Shown here in pieces: positions 1-6,681 of a stretch of 29,528 nt of DNA (its first letter is position 1; the number at the start of each line of letters is the position of its first letter). Both the position numbers and the translations under genes were made by a program. The notes beneath the pieces were generated by a model. It saw nothing but the letters and a program-made list of their open reading frames with translations. It searched no databases and was not told where the DNA came from. Origin of the DNA: a virus; the IMG/VR virus record IMGVR_UViG_3300048065_000881, positions 1-29,528 of that record; one strand, written 5' to 3'.

Positions 1-195
1 TATCTATCAGATGCGCGGTTTAATTTACTTAAACCAAATCAAATTACTGCAACACTAAGAGAAGAACTTGGCGGTGTTAAGCAGTTTGCTAAAATAGCGG
101 GCAAAGGCACAAACTTTATTCGCATACCTCCACAATTTGAAACTATGTATGCTGAATTTGCTAAAGCAGAAGTAGTTAAAGACCTAGATTTTTAA
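1..195 (+). CDS. C-terminal fragment of an early-region protein, cut by the window edge
   Basis: The first frame is open from base 1 and encodes 64 residues ending in KAEVVKDLDF before a TAA. The stop overlaps the ATG of the next gene (TAATG), the coupled arrangement used through this operon, so this is very likely a real gene tail. The visible part is a compact mixed helix/strand stretch with a basic loop (REELGGVKQFAKIAGKG). That layout recalls the small winged-helix C-termini of phage D5-type primase-helicases, but this is only a resemblance. The upstream part is needed to name it. Confidence 0.7.
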   Translation, partial: YLSDARFNLLKPNQITATLREELGGVKQFAKIAGKGTNFIRIPPQFETMYAEFAKAEVVKDLDF

Positions 196-653
196 TGAGC
201 ATAAAATCAATTTTAGATAAACTAGATAACGAAGTATCAAAACTACCTAACATTAACCGCGCTGTTCATGACGCTAATTTTCAACAGCTCTGCAAAGAAG
301 CAAAAGAAAAAACAAAGACAGAGCAACGAAACCAAAAAAAGAGTTTTGGTAAAGGTAAACTGTTAAAAGAATCACAAAAGAAAAAGAGGAGACAGCTTTG
401 GGAAAAGTATGCAGAAGATCCTGAAAAAGCGGCAAAGAAAGCTGGCTTGTCTTCTCGTGCTTGGTATGAGTATGTTCGCAATCATTTTCAATCTACACCA
501 GTAACAGAAACAAGAAAGAAAAGAAAAGCAGCAGCTATCTTACGAAAAAAGATATATGAAGAACACGGCACTGATTATACAACAGGGGCTAAGAAAGCAG
601 GACTTCAAAAAAATAGTTGGTGTAATTACATAAGGGCAAACTTTCATGAGTAA
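195..653 (+). CDS. Small basic protein with a duplicated 31-residue helical motif, function unknown
   Basis: A 152-residue, strongly Lys/Arg-rich protein. Its N-terminal third (about 1-65) is charged and probably helical. Two copies of one 31-residue unit follow, at about 68-98 and 120-150. They share an aromatic/E start, an AKKAGL core, a Trp near the centre and a Y-x-R-x-x-F ending. Each unit looks like a short helix-turn-helix (AKKAGLSSRAWYEYVRNHF and GAKKAGLQKNSWCNYIRANF). Nucleic-acid binding is inferred from the charge and this pattern; no family was recognised. It is coupled to the preceding gene by TAATG and overlaps the next ORF by 8 bases. It could be a transcription or replication accessory factor. 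Confidence 0.8.
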   Translation: MSIKSILDKLDNEVSKLPNINRAVHDANFQQLCKEAKEKTKTEQRNQKKSFGKGKLLKESQKKKRRQLWEKYAEDPEKAAKKAGLSSRAWYEYVRNHFQSTPVTETRKKRKAAAILRKKIYEEHGTDYTTGAKKAGLQKNSWCNYIRANFHE

Positions 654-819
654 AAAACGAAACTCACGAGGCTTGTCAAAGGTCACTTTTGAACTGTCTG
701 TTAAAAAACAAAAAGACATACACGGAGTAGATATTGAGTATGGTTTACGAAAAATAATAGAGAAAGATTATAACATAATTAAATTTAAAATAATACCACA
801 GAACCCACATGATAAATAA
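646..819 (+). CDS. Small hypothetical protein (57 aa)
   Basis: The ATG at 646 opens a 57-codon frame ending in TAA at 817-819. It is tied to both neighbours: its start overlaps the 3' end of the preceding gene, and the helicase ATG lies inside its last codons. A purine-rich AAGGG lies about ten bases upstream. The protein begins with a basic tail (MSKKRNSRGLSK). A predicted strand and helix (VTFELSVKKQ, YGLRKIIEKDY) follow, then a hydrophobic strand (IIKFKIIP). The size and order recall small ribbon-helix-helix-like phage proteins, but I do not recognise a family. The tight fit between two real genes is the main support. Confidence 0.6.
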   Translation: MSKKRNSRGLSKVTFELSVKKQKDIHGVDIEYGLRKIIEKDYNIIKFKIIPQNPHDK

Positions 820-2305
820 AATATTTGGACCACCCGGAACAGGTAAAACTACACACTTGCTAAGCATTGTAGAAAAGCTCTTAAAAGAAGGAGTAGACGC
901 TAACAAAATAGCGTTTACTACTTTTACTAAAGCAGGCGCTACAGAAGCTTTAGAACGGGCGTGTGTTAAGTTTAATAAATCAATAGATGATTTTCCGTTC
1001 TTTAAAACTTTACATGCTTTGGCATACAAACACGGTTCCAAAAAACAGGTTCTCGGATATGTCGACTATAAACAACTATCCGAGAACCTTAACTTACCAT
1101 TAACCTATGGACAAAACAACAGTGATGGCGCAGTGACATCAAGCTATCGAGGCGACCATATCATGGCTATATATCAACTGGCAAGAGTAAAACTTATTTC
1201 AGTTGAGCAAAGCTATGAAGAATATGATGGCACATTCAATATTGATTTTGGCGAAGTAGAACGGTTTGTTGAGCACTATAAAGAATACAAAGAATATACA
1301 AACAAACAGGATTTTACTGATATGTTAGAAGGGTATGTCATAAAAGATAAGCCTTTAAATATAGAATATTTAATTGTGGACGAAGCGCAGGACATAAAGC
1401 CCCTTGAGTGGAATATGGTTGATGTGATTAAACGTAATTGTGTGAACACTTGGATAGCTGGAGATGACGATCAGTGCATTCACGCTTGGGCAGGGAGCGA
1501 CCCTGATGCTTTTATGAACATTGATGGAAGCACAGAAATACTTAGTAAGTCTTATCGGGTTCCAGAAAGCATTCATACTGCTGCTCATATGGTCATAAAA
1601 CGCATCGCAAAGCGTCAGGTAAAGGAATACACTCCTAAAGAGATAGAAGGCTCTGTACAGCGAATCATAAGCATAGAAGACCTAACAATAGATAAAGGCT
1701 CTTGGTTCTTTCTTGCTAGGAATAAAAGAATGCTCCAAGACTACGAAATGTACTGTAGAAAAATGGGGTATCTTTACGACGTTCCGGGCAAAAAATCAAT
1801 TGGTTCTGTATTTGAAGCTATTGTATTATGGGAACAATTAATTAACGGCGGATTAGTGCAAGGAGCAGAAGCAAAACTTGTGTATAAACACCTCAAAGAA
1901 AGAGATCGTATAAAGACAGGATCTAGGAAACTACTTAAAGATTTAGTTGACGATGACCAATTAATTGATATACACGAATTAAAGTCTAATTATGGATTGC
2001 TTTGTCACGGTTCATGGGAAGATGCATTTATACAGATAACCTCGGAAGAAAAAGACTATATTACAAAGATAGAAAAAACTGTTGGTTTTGACGAAGCTCC
2101 GCGAATAGAGATTAACACAATTCACGGTTCAAAGGGCAAAGAAGCTGACAACGTAGTTCTTATGACAGATATGAGCGTAAAAACACATGATTCTTTTCTC
2201 AACAATCCAGACAACGAACATCGCGTGTTTTATGTCGGCATGACTAGAGCAAAAGAAAACCTATATATTGTAGCACCGCACACAGAAAGATACTATGAAA
2301 TATAG
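809..2305 (+). CDS. UvrD/Rep-type superfamily 1 DNA helicase
   Basis: A 498-residue protein with the SF1A helicase motifs in order. These are Walker A GPPGTGKT (7-14), motif Ia FTTFTKAGA, Walker B DEAQD (191-195), motif III GDDDQCIHAW (218-227), motif IV SYRVPESI, motif V HGSKGKE (439-445) and motif VI YVGMTRAKENL (475-485). It should be an ATP-driven single-strand DNA translocase acting in phage replication or recombination-dependent repair. It is shorter than cellular UvrD/PcrA (about 700 residues), so the 1B/2B subdomains are reduced. The ATG overlaps the preceding small ORF and no clear Shine-Dalgarno is visible, which suggests translational coupling. The helicase class is certain; the exact role is inferred. 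Confidence 0.95.
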   Translation: MINKIFGPPGTGKTTHLLSIVEKLLKEGVDANKIAFTTFTKAGATEALERACVKFNKSIDDFPFFKTLHALAYKHGSKKQVLGYVDYKQLSENLNLPLTYGQNNSDGAVTSSYRGDHIMAIYQLARVKLISVEQSYEEYDGTFNIDFGEVERFVEHYKEYKEYTNKQDFTDMLEGYVIKDKPLNIEYLIVDEAQDIKPLEWNMVDVIKRNCVNTWIAGDDDQCIHAWAGSDPDAFMNIDGSTEILSKSYRVPESIHTAAHMVIKRIAKRQVKEYTPKEIEGSVQRIISIEDLTIDKGSWFFLARNKRMLQDYEMYCRKMGYLYDVPGKKSIGSVFEAIVLWEQLINGGLVQGAEAKLVYKHLKERDRIKTGSRKLLKDLVDDDQLIDIHELKSNYGLLCHGSWEDAFIQITSEEKDYITKIEKTVGFDEAPRIEINTIHGSKGKEADNVVLMTDMSVKTHDSFLNNPDNEHRVFYVGMTRAKENLYIVAPHTERYYEI

Positions 2306-2456
2306 CATTGGAGACAGAGTCTATTACAATAACAAAGAATGGGAGGTATTCCAATACACTAGCGGTATCTACCAGCTATGGAACAAAGACCTACGACACA
2401 GTATCAAAGTAACAGAAGAGGAGTTGTTGAGCTATGACACACACAGAGAAGATTAA
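2295..2456 (+). CDS. Small SH3-like hypothetical protein (53 aa)
   Basis: The ATG at 2295 lies inside the last codons of the SF1 helicase, and the frame runs 53 codons to TAA at 2454-2456, overlapping the start of the next gene. An AGAAAG lies a few bases upstream. The product starts MKYSIGDRVYYNNKEWEV and continues with alternating hydrophobic strands. The 'xxGDRVYYxxxxWEV' opening is typical of small beta-barrel (SH3/KOW-like) phage proteins, so a binding role is possible. Coding is supported by the overlap with genes on both sides. Function is not known. Confidence 0.6.
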   Translation: MKYSIGDRVYYNNKEWEVFQYTSGIYQLWNKDLRHSIKVTEEELLSYDTHRED

Positions 2457-2736
2457 CCAAGCACTAAAGGTCGCTGACCTCATTAAAACACAGAACGAGA
2501 TCCAACGGACGAAGGATCTTTTGGGGCGATGCTACGTAAAATCAGGATATAACCGAGGAGTATTCTACTCACTTGCAATTATCTCCCATGATCCCGGAGA
2601 AAAGAGAGAGGTGATTAAAGCCCTGCTGTATGAATGCTGTCCCCTGACACCGGAGATCGAGCAAGCCATGCACGATACTCTGACCAAAAAGATCAAACAG
2701 ATCGACGAGAAAATAGAAAATGAGATACAAGACTGA
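2434..2736 (+). CDS. Hypothetical protein (100 aa), helical
   Basis: A 100-residue, mostly helical acidic/basic protein with the ATG preceded by GAGGAG about eleven bases upstream. It opens with an amphipathic helix (about 1-30), has a central segment with Cys and Tyr residues (RCYVKSGYNRGVFYSLAII), and ends in a charged coiled-coil-like helix (about 76-98, KKIKQIDEKIENEI). It lies between two helicase genes and overlaps the SNF2-type helicase by 17 bases, so it may be an accessory to DNA transactions. No family was recognised. The G+C of this stretch looks slightly higher than that of the surrounding small genes. Confidence 0.8.
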   Translation: MTHTEKINQALKVADLIKTQNEIQRTKDLLGRCYVKSGYNRGVFYSLAIISHDPGEKREVIKALLYECCPLTPEIEQAMHDTLTKKIKQIDEKIENEIQD

Positions 2737-4123
2737 ACCATACCTTTATCAGAGGGAAGTATTAGAACAATCACACAACAAGGAAATTTATGCACTATTC
2801 ATGGAACAAGGGCTCGGCAAAACAAAAGTCTCCCTCGACACCGCTACGGCTATGTATGATAATGGGGCTATTGACGCTCTGTTCATTCTTGCTCCGAACG
2901 GTGTTGCATCTAATTGGGTTATCAATGAGATTCCTCGCCATTGTCCAATCGACGACGCACGATCTTTTGTTTGGCGTTCTAAGAAAACAAAGAAATATAA
3001 GAAAGAGCTTGAAGCCTTCTTCGAAGCAGAGGCACCATTCAAATGCTTGGCGATGAATATAGAAGCCATTCGGACCACGGATGGTAATATTGTTGCTCAA
3101 GCGTTCCTAAAGAGCCGTAGAGCCCTCTTAGTTGTCGATGAGTCTACTATTATTAAGAACGTCAAAGCTAAGCAGACCAAAGAAGCTATTAAGTTAGGTC
3201 AAATGGCTGTGGCTCGTAGAATACTTTCCGGAACTCCTATCGCTCAGAGTCCCTTGGATTTATGGGGTCAATGCCAATTCTTATCTCCTAGAGCTTTGCC
3301 TCACTCGTCATACACAGCATTTAAAAATGACTTTGCTCATACTTTATTAGAAAGTCACGGGGGAAGAGTTTATGAAAAAATACTAGGCTACAAGAATCTT
3401 AATAAGCTGTCAGATTCAATCAGGGGCTTCTCAGTGCGTTTGTTAAAGAAAGACAACCTAGACCTACCCCCAAAGGTTTATCAAAAGGAATACGTGCCTT
3501 TAAGCAAAGAACAGGAGAAGGCATACAAAGAGCTCAAGAATCTAGCACTAACTATGATTGAAGATGGTCTTGTGACTACTTCTGCTGCTGTTGTTTTATT
3601 GATTAGGTTGCACCAAATCACTTGTGGCTTTGTTACTGACGACGACGGAAATATACACGATTTAAAACATGACAGAATTACAAGGCTAAGAGAAATATGT
3701 GACAGGATTGACGATAAGATTATTATTTGGGCAAAGTTTAAACACAGTATAAAACAACTAAAAAAGGAATTTGGAGATGAAGCAGTCACCTACTACGGAG
3801 AAACAAAAGATAGAGATGAATCTGTGCGTCGATTTCAAAACGACGACGATTGCAGATACCTTATTGCGAACGAGGCAGCAAGTAGAGGTCTTACTCTCAC
3901 AGCTAGTGCAACTTCCATATACTACACAAATGATTTTAAACTCGAAACGAGACTTCAAAGTGAAGATAGAAATCACAGAATCGGGCAGGACCGATCAGTA
4001 ACCTATATTGATATGATAGCTCCTAATACAGTAGATGAAAAGATTCACGCGGCTCTCAAGCTAAAGCAAAACATATCTGACAGTGTTCTAAAGAACGTAA
4101 CAGCAATCAAAGGAATGATGTGA
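2720..4123 (+). CDS. SNF2-type superfamily 2 DNA helicase/translocase
   Basis: A 467-residue protein with a complete SF2 SNF2-like set. A Q-motif-like PYLYQREVL (7-15) comes first, then Walker A GLGKT (31-35) and a DEAH-box variant DEST (140-143). Next are motif III SGTP (170-173) with the family-typical SPLDLWGQ after it, a second RecA lobe with IIWAKF and YYGETKDRDESVRRFQ, motif V EAASRGLTLTAS, and motif VI QSEDRNHRIGQDR (413-425, arginine fingers R422 and R425). This family moves along duplex DNA and remodels protein-DNA complexes; in phages it accompanies replication and recombination genes. The start overlaps the preceding gene by 17 bases. The class is certain; the specific substrate is unknown. 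Confidence 0.95.
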   Translation: MRYKTEPYLYQREVLEQSHNKEIYALFMEQGLGKTKVSLDTATAMYDNGAIDALFILAPNGVASNWVINEIPRHCPIDDARSFVWRSKKTKKYKKELEAFFEAEAPFKCLAMNIEAIRTTDGNIVAQAFLKSRRALLVVDESTIIKNVKAKQTKEAIKLGQMAVARRILSGTPIAQSPLDLWGQCQFLSPRALPHSSYTAFKNDFAHTLLESHGGRVYEKILGYKNLNKLSDSIRGFSVRLLKKDNLDLPPKVYQKEYVPLSKEQEKAYKELKNLALTMIEDGLVTTSAAVVLLIRLHQITCGFVTDDDGNIHDLKHDRITRLREICDRIDDKIIIWAKFKHSIKQLKKEFGDEAVTYYGETKDRDESVRRFQNDDDCRYLIANEAASRGLTLTASATSIYYTNDFKLETRLQSEDRNHRIGQDRSVTYIDMIAPNTVDEKIHAALKLKQNISDSVLKNVTAIKGMM

Positions 4124-4305
4124 AGCATAGGCATACTGACAACTTCCGTAGGGATATGGAAGAGAGTTTCCGCAACTTCCGTAGGGATATGGAAGAGAGT
4201 TTCCGAGACACCAGTGGCCGGACAGTTCGGACAGATGGTCGACCAATCAGTATGCAACAATTGGAGCCTGTCAGAGAAGCCAAAGTCAAAGAAGTCAATT
4301 GGTGA
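4120..4305 (+). CDS. Small charged protein with an 11-residue tandem repeat, GTG start
   Basis: A 61-codon frame opens with GTG, whose last two bases plus the next A form the TGA stop of the SNF2-type helicase (GTGA). An AAGGA lies about five bases upstream, a well-placed Shine-Dalgarno. The peptide contains NFRRDMEESFR twice in succession (residues 8-18 and 19-29), followed by an Arg-rich tail ending VREAKVKEVNW. It is the last gene of the rightward operon and stops where the AT-rich junction begins. No family was recognised. Because the 33-bp duplication preserves all frames, coding rests on the RBS and coupling alone, hence moderate confidence. Confidence 0.5.
   Translation: MKHRHTDNFRRDMEESFRNFRRDMEESFRDTSGRTVRTDGRPISMQQLEPVREAKVKEVNW
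4141..4206 (+). repeat. 33-bp direct tandem repeat, two copies
   Basis: Two adjacent 33-bp units (4141-4173 and 4174-4206) beginning AACTTCCGTAGGGATATGG are identical except for the final base (C against A). Such a near-perfect in-frame duplication suggests a recent slippage or unequal recombination event at the end of the early operon. Confidence 0.95.
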
Positions 4306-4325
4306 GGTATTGGATGTATTGGATT

Positions 4326-4355
4326 GGTATTAAAAATTTTTAAACTTTCAATACC
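4326..4355. repeat. Inverted pair of a decamer (GGTATTAAAA / TTTCAATACC), small hairpin
   Basis: The word GGTATTAAAA at 4326-4335 faces TTTCAATACC at 4346-4355 (GGTATTGAAA on the minus strand), with ten A/T-rich bases between. The outer six pairs are perfect. The right arm is followed on the plus strand by GTTTTTG, which makes it a weak intrinsic-terminator candidate for the rightward operon. Confidence 0.6.
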
Positions 4356-4408
4356 GTTTTTGATTTAAGTACTTAATTGTATTCAATGACTTATGAAGAT
4401 TATTGATT

Positions 4409-4495
4409 GTTGGTATTAAAATATTGAAAATATTGAGAAAAAAAGTTTTTGTTTTTTTTTAAAATAAATGTAATTACCAATATTTCAATACCAAC
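4409..4495. terminator. Large bidirectional hairpin in the convergent region
   Basis: GTTGGTATT (4409-4417) pairs exactly with AATACCAAC (4487-4495). Inside these arms ATATTG (4421-4426) pairs with CAATAT (4478-4483), across a 3-by-3 internal loop. The 51-base apical part holds runs of seven A and nine T. The structure lies between two converging operons, so it may stop or process transcripts from both sides. It lacks a classical GC-rich stem with a T-tract, so a regulatory or origin role cannot be excluded. Confidence 0.45.
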
Positions 4496-4524
4496 AGCTT
4501 ACAATCCTACAAAAACCATTAGTG

Positions 4525-4590
4525 TCAGTAGGTATTGCGTTTTTTCTTTGTTTTAGGCTTTGCCAATTTTGGCATGATTTTCTTTTTCAT
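4525..4590 (-). CDS. Lysine-rich micro-protein (21 aa)
   Basis: On the minus strand an ATG at 4590 is preceded by AGAGGAATAAT, which puts a GAGGA Shine-Dalgarno five bases upstream. It opens a frame of 21 residues ending at TGA (4525-4527): MKKKIMPKLAKPKTKKKRNTY. About half the residues are Lys or Arg. It would be the last gene of the late operon, 15 bases after the coiled-coil membrane protein. Very short basic ORFs are plausible in phage late regions, but length alone gives no statistical support. The RBS placement is the main evidence. Confidence 0.4.
   Translation of the reverse strand: MKKKIMPKLAKPKTKKKRNTY
4561..4586 (+). terminator. Weak intrinsic terminator candidate for rightward transcripts
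   Basis: TGCCA (4561-4565) and TGGCA (4570-4574) form a short stem with loop ATTT, followed on the plus strand by the T-rich tract TGATTTTCTTTTT. The stem is only five to six pairs. The same bases lie inside the minus-strand micro-ORF, so the palindrome may be coincidental. Confidence 0.3.
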
Positions 4591-4605
4591 ATTATTCCTC
4601 TGTTG

Positions 4606-5097
4606 TTAGTTGGACGGCCAGTTTTCGATAAACGGTTGAGCATACTTGAAAATGATTTGACCTGTGAATAAGGCTCCAAAACTAAAAATAAACCATCGTT
4701 CATGTTTGTTAATCTTGGTGTTTTGTTTTTCGTTAGCGTCAGACAAGTCTTTTACCTTATCTTGTAAGTCTGCAATTTCTTTCATTTTTAATTTCCAGTC
4801 AGTCACGGCAGGACTTTCGTTGTAACGGCCCACGAATTCCTGATGAGATTTAACCACTCCTCTGAGTGATTCATGAATGTTTGTTAGGCTCTCGTTGATT
4901 ATTGTTTTTGTGTTTTCAGATATGATTTTGAGTTCTCCATAATTTTTCTCTAGTGCGGATACTGCTCTAACACAATCAGACTGACCTTTTTCAAGCTCAC
5001 CTATTACGTTTTGTAAGTTAGCAGAAACAGAGTGTCTATCTTGACGCATCTGTAAAAACTTCTCATCAAGCAATTTTTCAATATCTTTATTTTCCAT
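4606..5097 (-). CDS. Coiled-coil protein with a C-terminal membrane anchor, possible lysis accessory
   Basis: A 163-residue protein. Residues 1-130 are charged and heptad-like, with strong helical stretches at about 45-90 and 100-131. A single hydrophobic segment (about 135-152, WFIFSFGALFTGQIIF) follows, then a short tail. It has no signal peptide, so it is probably a tail-anchored inner-membrane protein with the coiled coil in the cytoplasm. The layout is reminiscent of XhlA-type proteins, which partner holins, but that is an analogy. The start is preceded by a good AGAGGTAA Shine-Dalgarno. It lies directly downstream of a multi-spanning membrane protein at the end of the late operon, the usual place for lysis genes. 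Confidence 0.75.
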   Translation of the reverse strand: MENKDIEKLLDEKFLQMRQDRHSVSANLQNVIGELEKGQSDCVRAVSALEKNYGELKIISENTKTIINESLTNIHESLRGVVKSHQEFVGRYNESPAVTDWKLKMKEIADLQDKVKDLSDANEKQNTKINKHERWFIFSFGALFTGQIIFKYAQPFIENWPSN

Positions 5098-5098
5098 A

Positions 5099-5533
5099 TC
5101 ATTTACCTCTAAAAAAAGCAGTCATCACAAAAATCTCAAACATCAAACAGGTGTAAACTACTCCCCCTGAGTTGATCGCCAGTACGGCTTTTCCCAAATC
5201 GGAGGACCAAGATGTAGAGTAAAAGAGGAGGTTGACATCGGTCCTGTGTGCATGCTCCGGGAGAAAGATTCGGAACTCTGCGTAGGGGAAGAGGAGACAG
5301 GTGACTGCGGTGGCTGCGAAGAGGAGGCACATGACGTTAGCAATAAAATTAGCAGTGTGCACATAGTCAGGGTTATCAATAGGTAACCCGCATTCTCTTC
5401 CAGATATTTTCTGATTAATAGCTTCATTTCTTTTCTTCTTAGATTCGATAATTGCGTTAAGGATAGTAAAAACTATGCGGACAACTAGACCACCTCCTGC
5501 TGCTCCTGCCAATGGTCCTAGTAGTTCGGTCAT
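5099..5533 (-). CDS. Membrane protein, holin-like candidate
   Basis: A 144-residue protein with an N-terminal Gly/Ala-rich hydrophobic stretch (about 4-29, LLGPLAGAAGGGLVVRIVF). A basic segment (SKKKRNEAINQK, about 31-42) follows, and then two clear transmembrane segments (about 62-84 and 114-140). Three membrane passes with a charged linker and small size fit a holin-like protein, but no named holin family was recognised. The start overlaps the end of the adhesin-like gene by four bases (ATGA) and has no obvious Shine-Dalgarno, suggesting coupled translation. The downstream partner is a coiled-coil tail-anchored protein. An alternative is a membrane protein with a superinfection-exclusion role. 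Confidence 0.75.
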   Translation of the reverse strand: MTELLGPLAGAAGGGLVVRIVFTILNAIIESKKKRNEAINQKISGRECGLPIDNPDYVHTANFIANVMCLLFAATAVTCLLFPYAEFRIFLPEHAHRTDVNLLFYSTSWSSDLGKAVLAINSGGVVYTCLMFEIFVMTAFFRGK

Positions 5534-6681
5534 GGTTTATCGAAAGTGATTTTAAGATCAATGTTACCAGCGTCTAAGTTTGCTAGGCTCCAATCACTAG
5601 CTCCATCGTCAAACATAACAGCACTATCATTTCCTACAGTTAGTGGAAGAGAGATATCTTCCTCTCGATTAGCACTCGATGTTGCATCAGTGATTTTAGC
5701 TTTTAGAACAGAGCTTGCTTTTGTAGCCTCAATTTGTCTTGCATAAACATTAACTGCCTCAATCTTAGTAAAATTACTAGCGGTTTCGCTCATTCCTGTG
5801 CCTGACAAAGTAGGTAAAGAGAAATTCATTTCGCTTAAATCAGTTGCAGTAGTAACACGAGTTGCATCATCGCCATCAGTAAGGTTTGTCAAAATAGTTG
5901 ACCCACCAACTGTTGAAAAGCCAGTTTGTGAGTCTAAAGTAGCTTGATCGAAAAAGTTGTAACCTCGAATCGAATTAGGCAAAGCATTGTCGGAAGAACC
6001 TGATCCATCATTTATGGCAATGTCATCAATATGAGCAGTATTGATTCTTGCCATACACGCTCCAATCTGCGTAAAAGTTGAAAAAGCTGCTCCAGTTGCA
6101 TAAGTTAGAGGACTGCTGCCATTAATTGAAATGGATATTAATCCAGAATTATCCAGACTAACATTTGTATTGTACCATGTTCCTAATGTGGCCAACTTTG
6201 AACCTAGATCGTTAGTCGCAACATCAACACCATTTTTTTCAATCGTAACAACTGTGTTTGATCCTGAGTTATTTAGGTATGACGTATATACATTAGAACC
6301 ATCGTTCAAATAAAGTAGTCTTAAATAATTTGCAGAACTATTTGACGCACTTAACCAAAAGTTAGCAAAAAAACCATTTGAAAACTTAGACGTATCGAAT
6401 GCTAAAAAACACCACCCATTAGCATCACTATCTCCATCAGTAAAACAGCCTCGTGATCCAATTTTGGTTCTAGCTTGTGTTGAATATTGAATTCTTAAAA
6501 GTCTAAGGTTGTCAAGAGACAAACTTGCCGATTGATTATTAACAGCTCCATTCATTCGATAAAATCCAATGACGTTTCCATTAAATAAATAGGGGTCATT
6601 CGGGAATACACTAATTACAGAATTTCCTCCTGTTGCATTTGAAAAAGGAAACTCAAGACCTGTTCTAATTATTTTTGCCAT
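5530..6681 (-). CDS. Probable LamG/concanavalin-like virion adhesin
   Basis: A 383-residue, Ser/Asn/Thr/Gly-rich, beta-dominated protein with very few Lys and no signal peptide, as expected for a phage fibre or adhesin. Residues about 50-220 have a jelly-roll pattern: long alternating strands, GTWYNTNVSLDNSGLISISI, and a closing IDDIAINDGSGS that resembles the end of LamG-like domains. Residues about 235-383 form a second beta domain. It starts after an excellent GGAGGAAG Shine-Dalgarno and directly abuts the upstream LamG gene. Its role would be binding surface glycans or decorating the fibre. The family call rests on pattern only. Confidence 0.7.
   Translation of the reverse strand: MAKIIRTGLEFPFSNATGGNSVISVFPNDPYLFNGNVIGFYRMNGAVNNQSASLSLDNLRLLRIQYSTQARTKIGSRGCFTDGDSDANGWCFLAFDTSKFSNGFFANFWLSASNSSANYLRLLYLNDGSNVYTSYLNNSGSNTVVTIEKNGVDVATNDLGSKLATLGTWYNTNVSLDNSGLISISINGSSPLTYATGAAFSTFTQIGACMARINTAHIDDIAINDGSGSSDNALPNSIRGYNFFDQATLDSQTGFSTVGGSTILTNLTDGDDATRVTTATDLSEMNFSLPTLSGTGMSETASNFTKIEAVNVYARQIEATKASSVLKAKITDATSSANREEDISLPLTVGNDSAVMFDDGASDWSLANLDAGNIDLKITFDKP

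Larger units (their letters stand above)
4306..4605. other. AT-rich convergent intergenic junction with GGTATT motif cluster
   Basis: About 300 bases separate the rightward operon from the leftward late operon; apart from a short minus-strand ORF at 4525-4590 I see no gene here. The stretch has long A and T runs (nine T at 4452-4460). It carries repeated GGTATT/AATACC words at 4306, 4326, 4350-4355, 4412, 4487-4492 and 4531. The related word GTATTGGAT occurs in tandem at 4308-4315 and 4316-4324. The AAATATTGA nonamer is in tandem at 4419-4427 and 4428-4436. Position and structure fit a bidirectional transcription stop. An origin or a protein-binding array is also possible. Confidence 0.6.

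Noticed and set aside
281-481. Minus-strand 66-codon frame rich in Phe/Ser
   Set aside because: It is the antisense of the Lys-rich duplicated-motif gene; poly-Lys codons read backward give Phe/Leu. It has no RBS and the wrong direction for the operon.
2788-3100. Three overlapping frames of about 90-100 codons on both strands
   Set aside because: They lie fully inside the SNF2-type helicase, whose motifs fix the true frame.
4141-4206. Possible CRISPR-like array
   Set aside because: Only two directly adjacent units with no spacers, so it is a simple tandem duplication.
4045-4298. Two minus-strand frames across the 33-bp repeat, with repeated peptides
   Set aside because: A 33-bp duplication keeps every frame open and repetitive. 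These frames have no RBS and run against the early operon.
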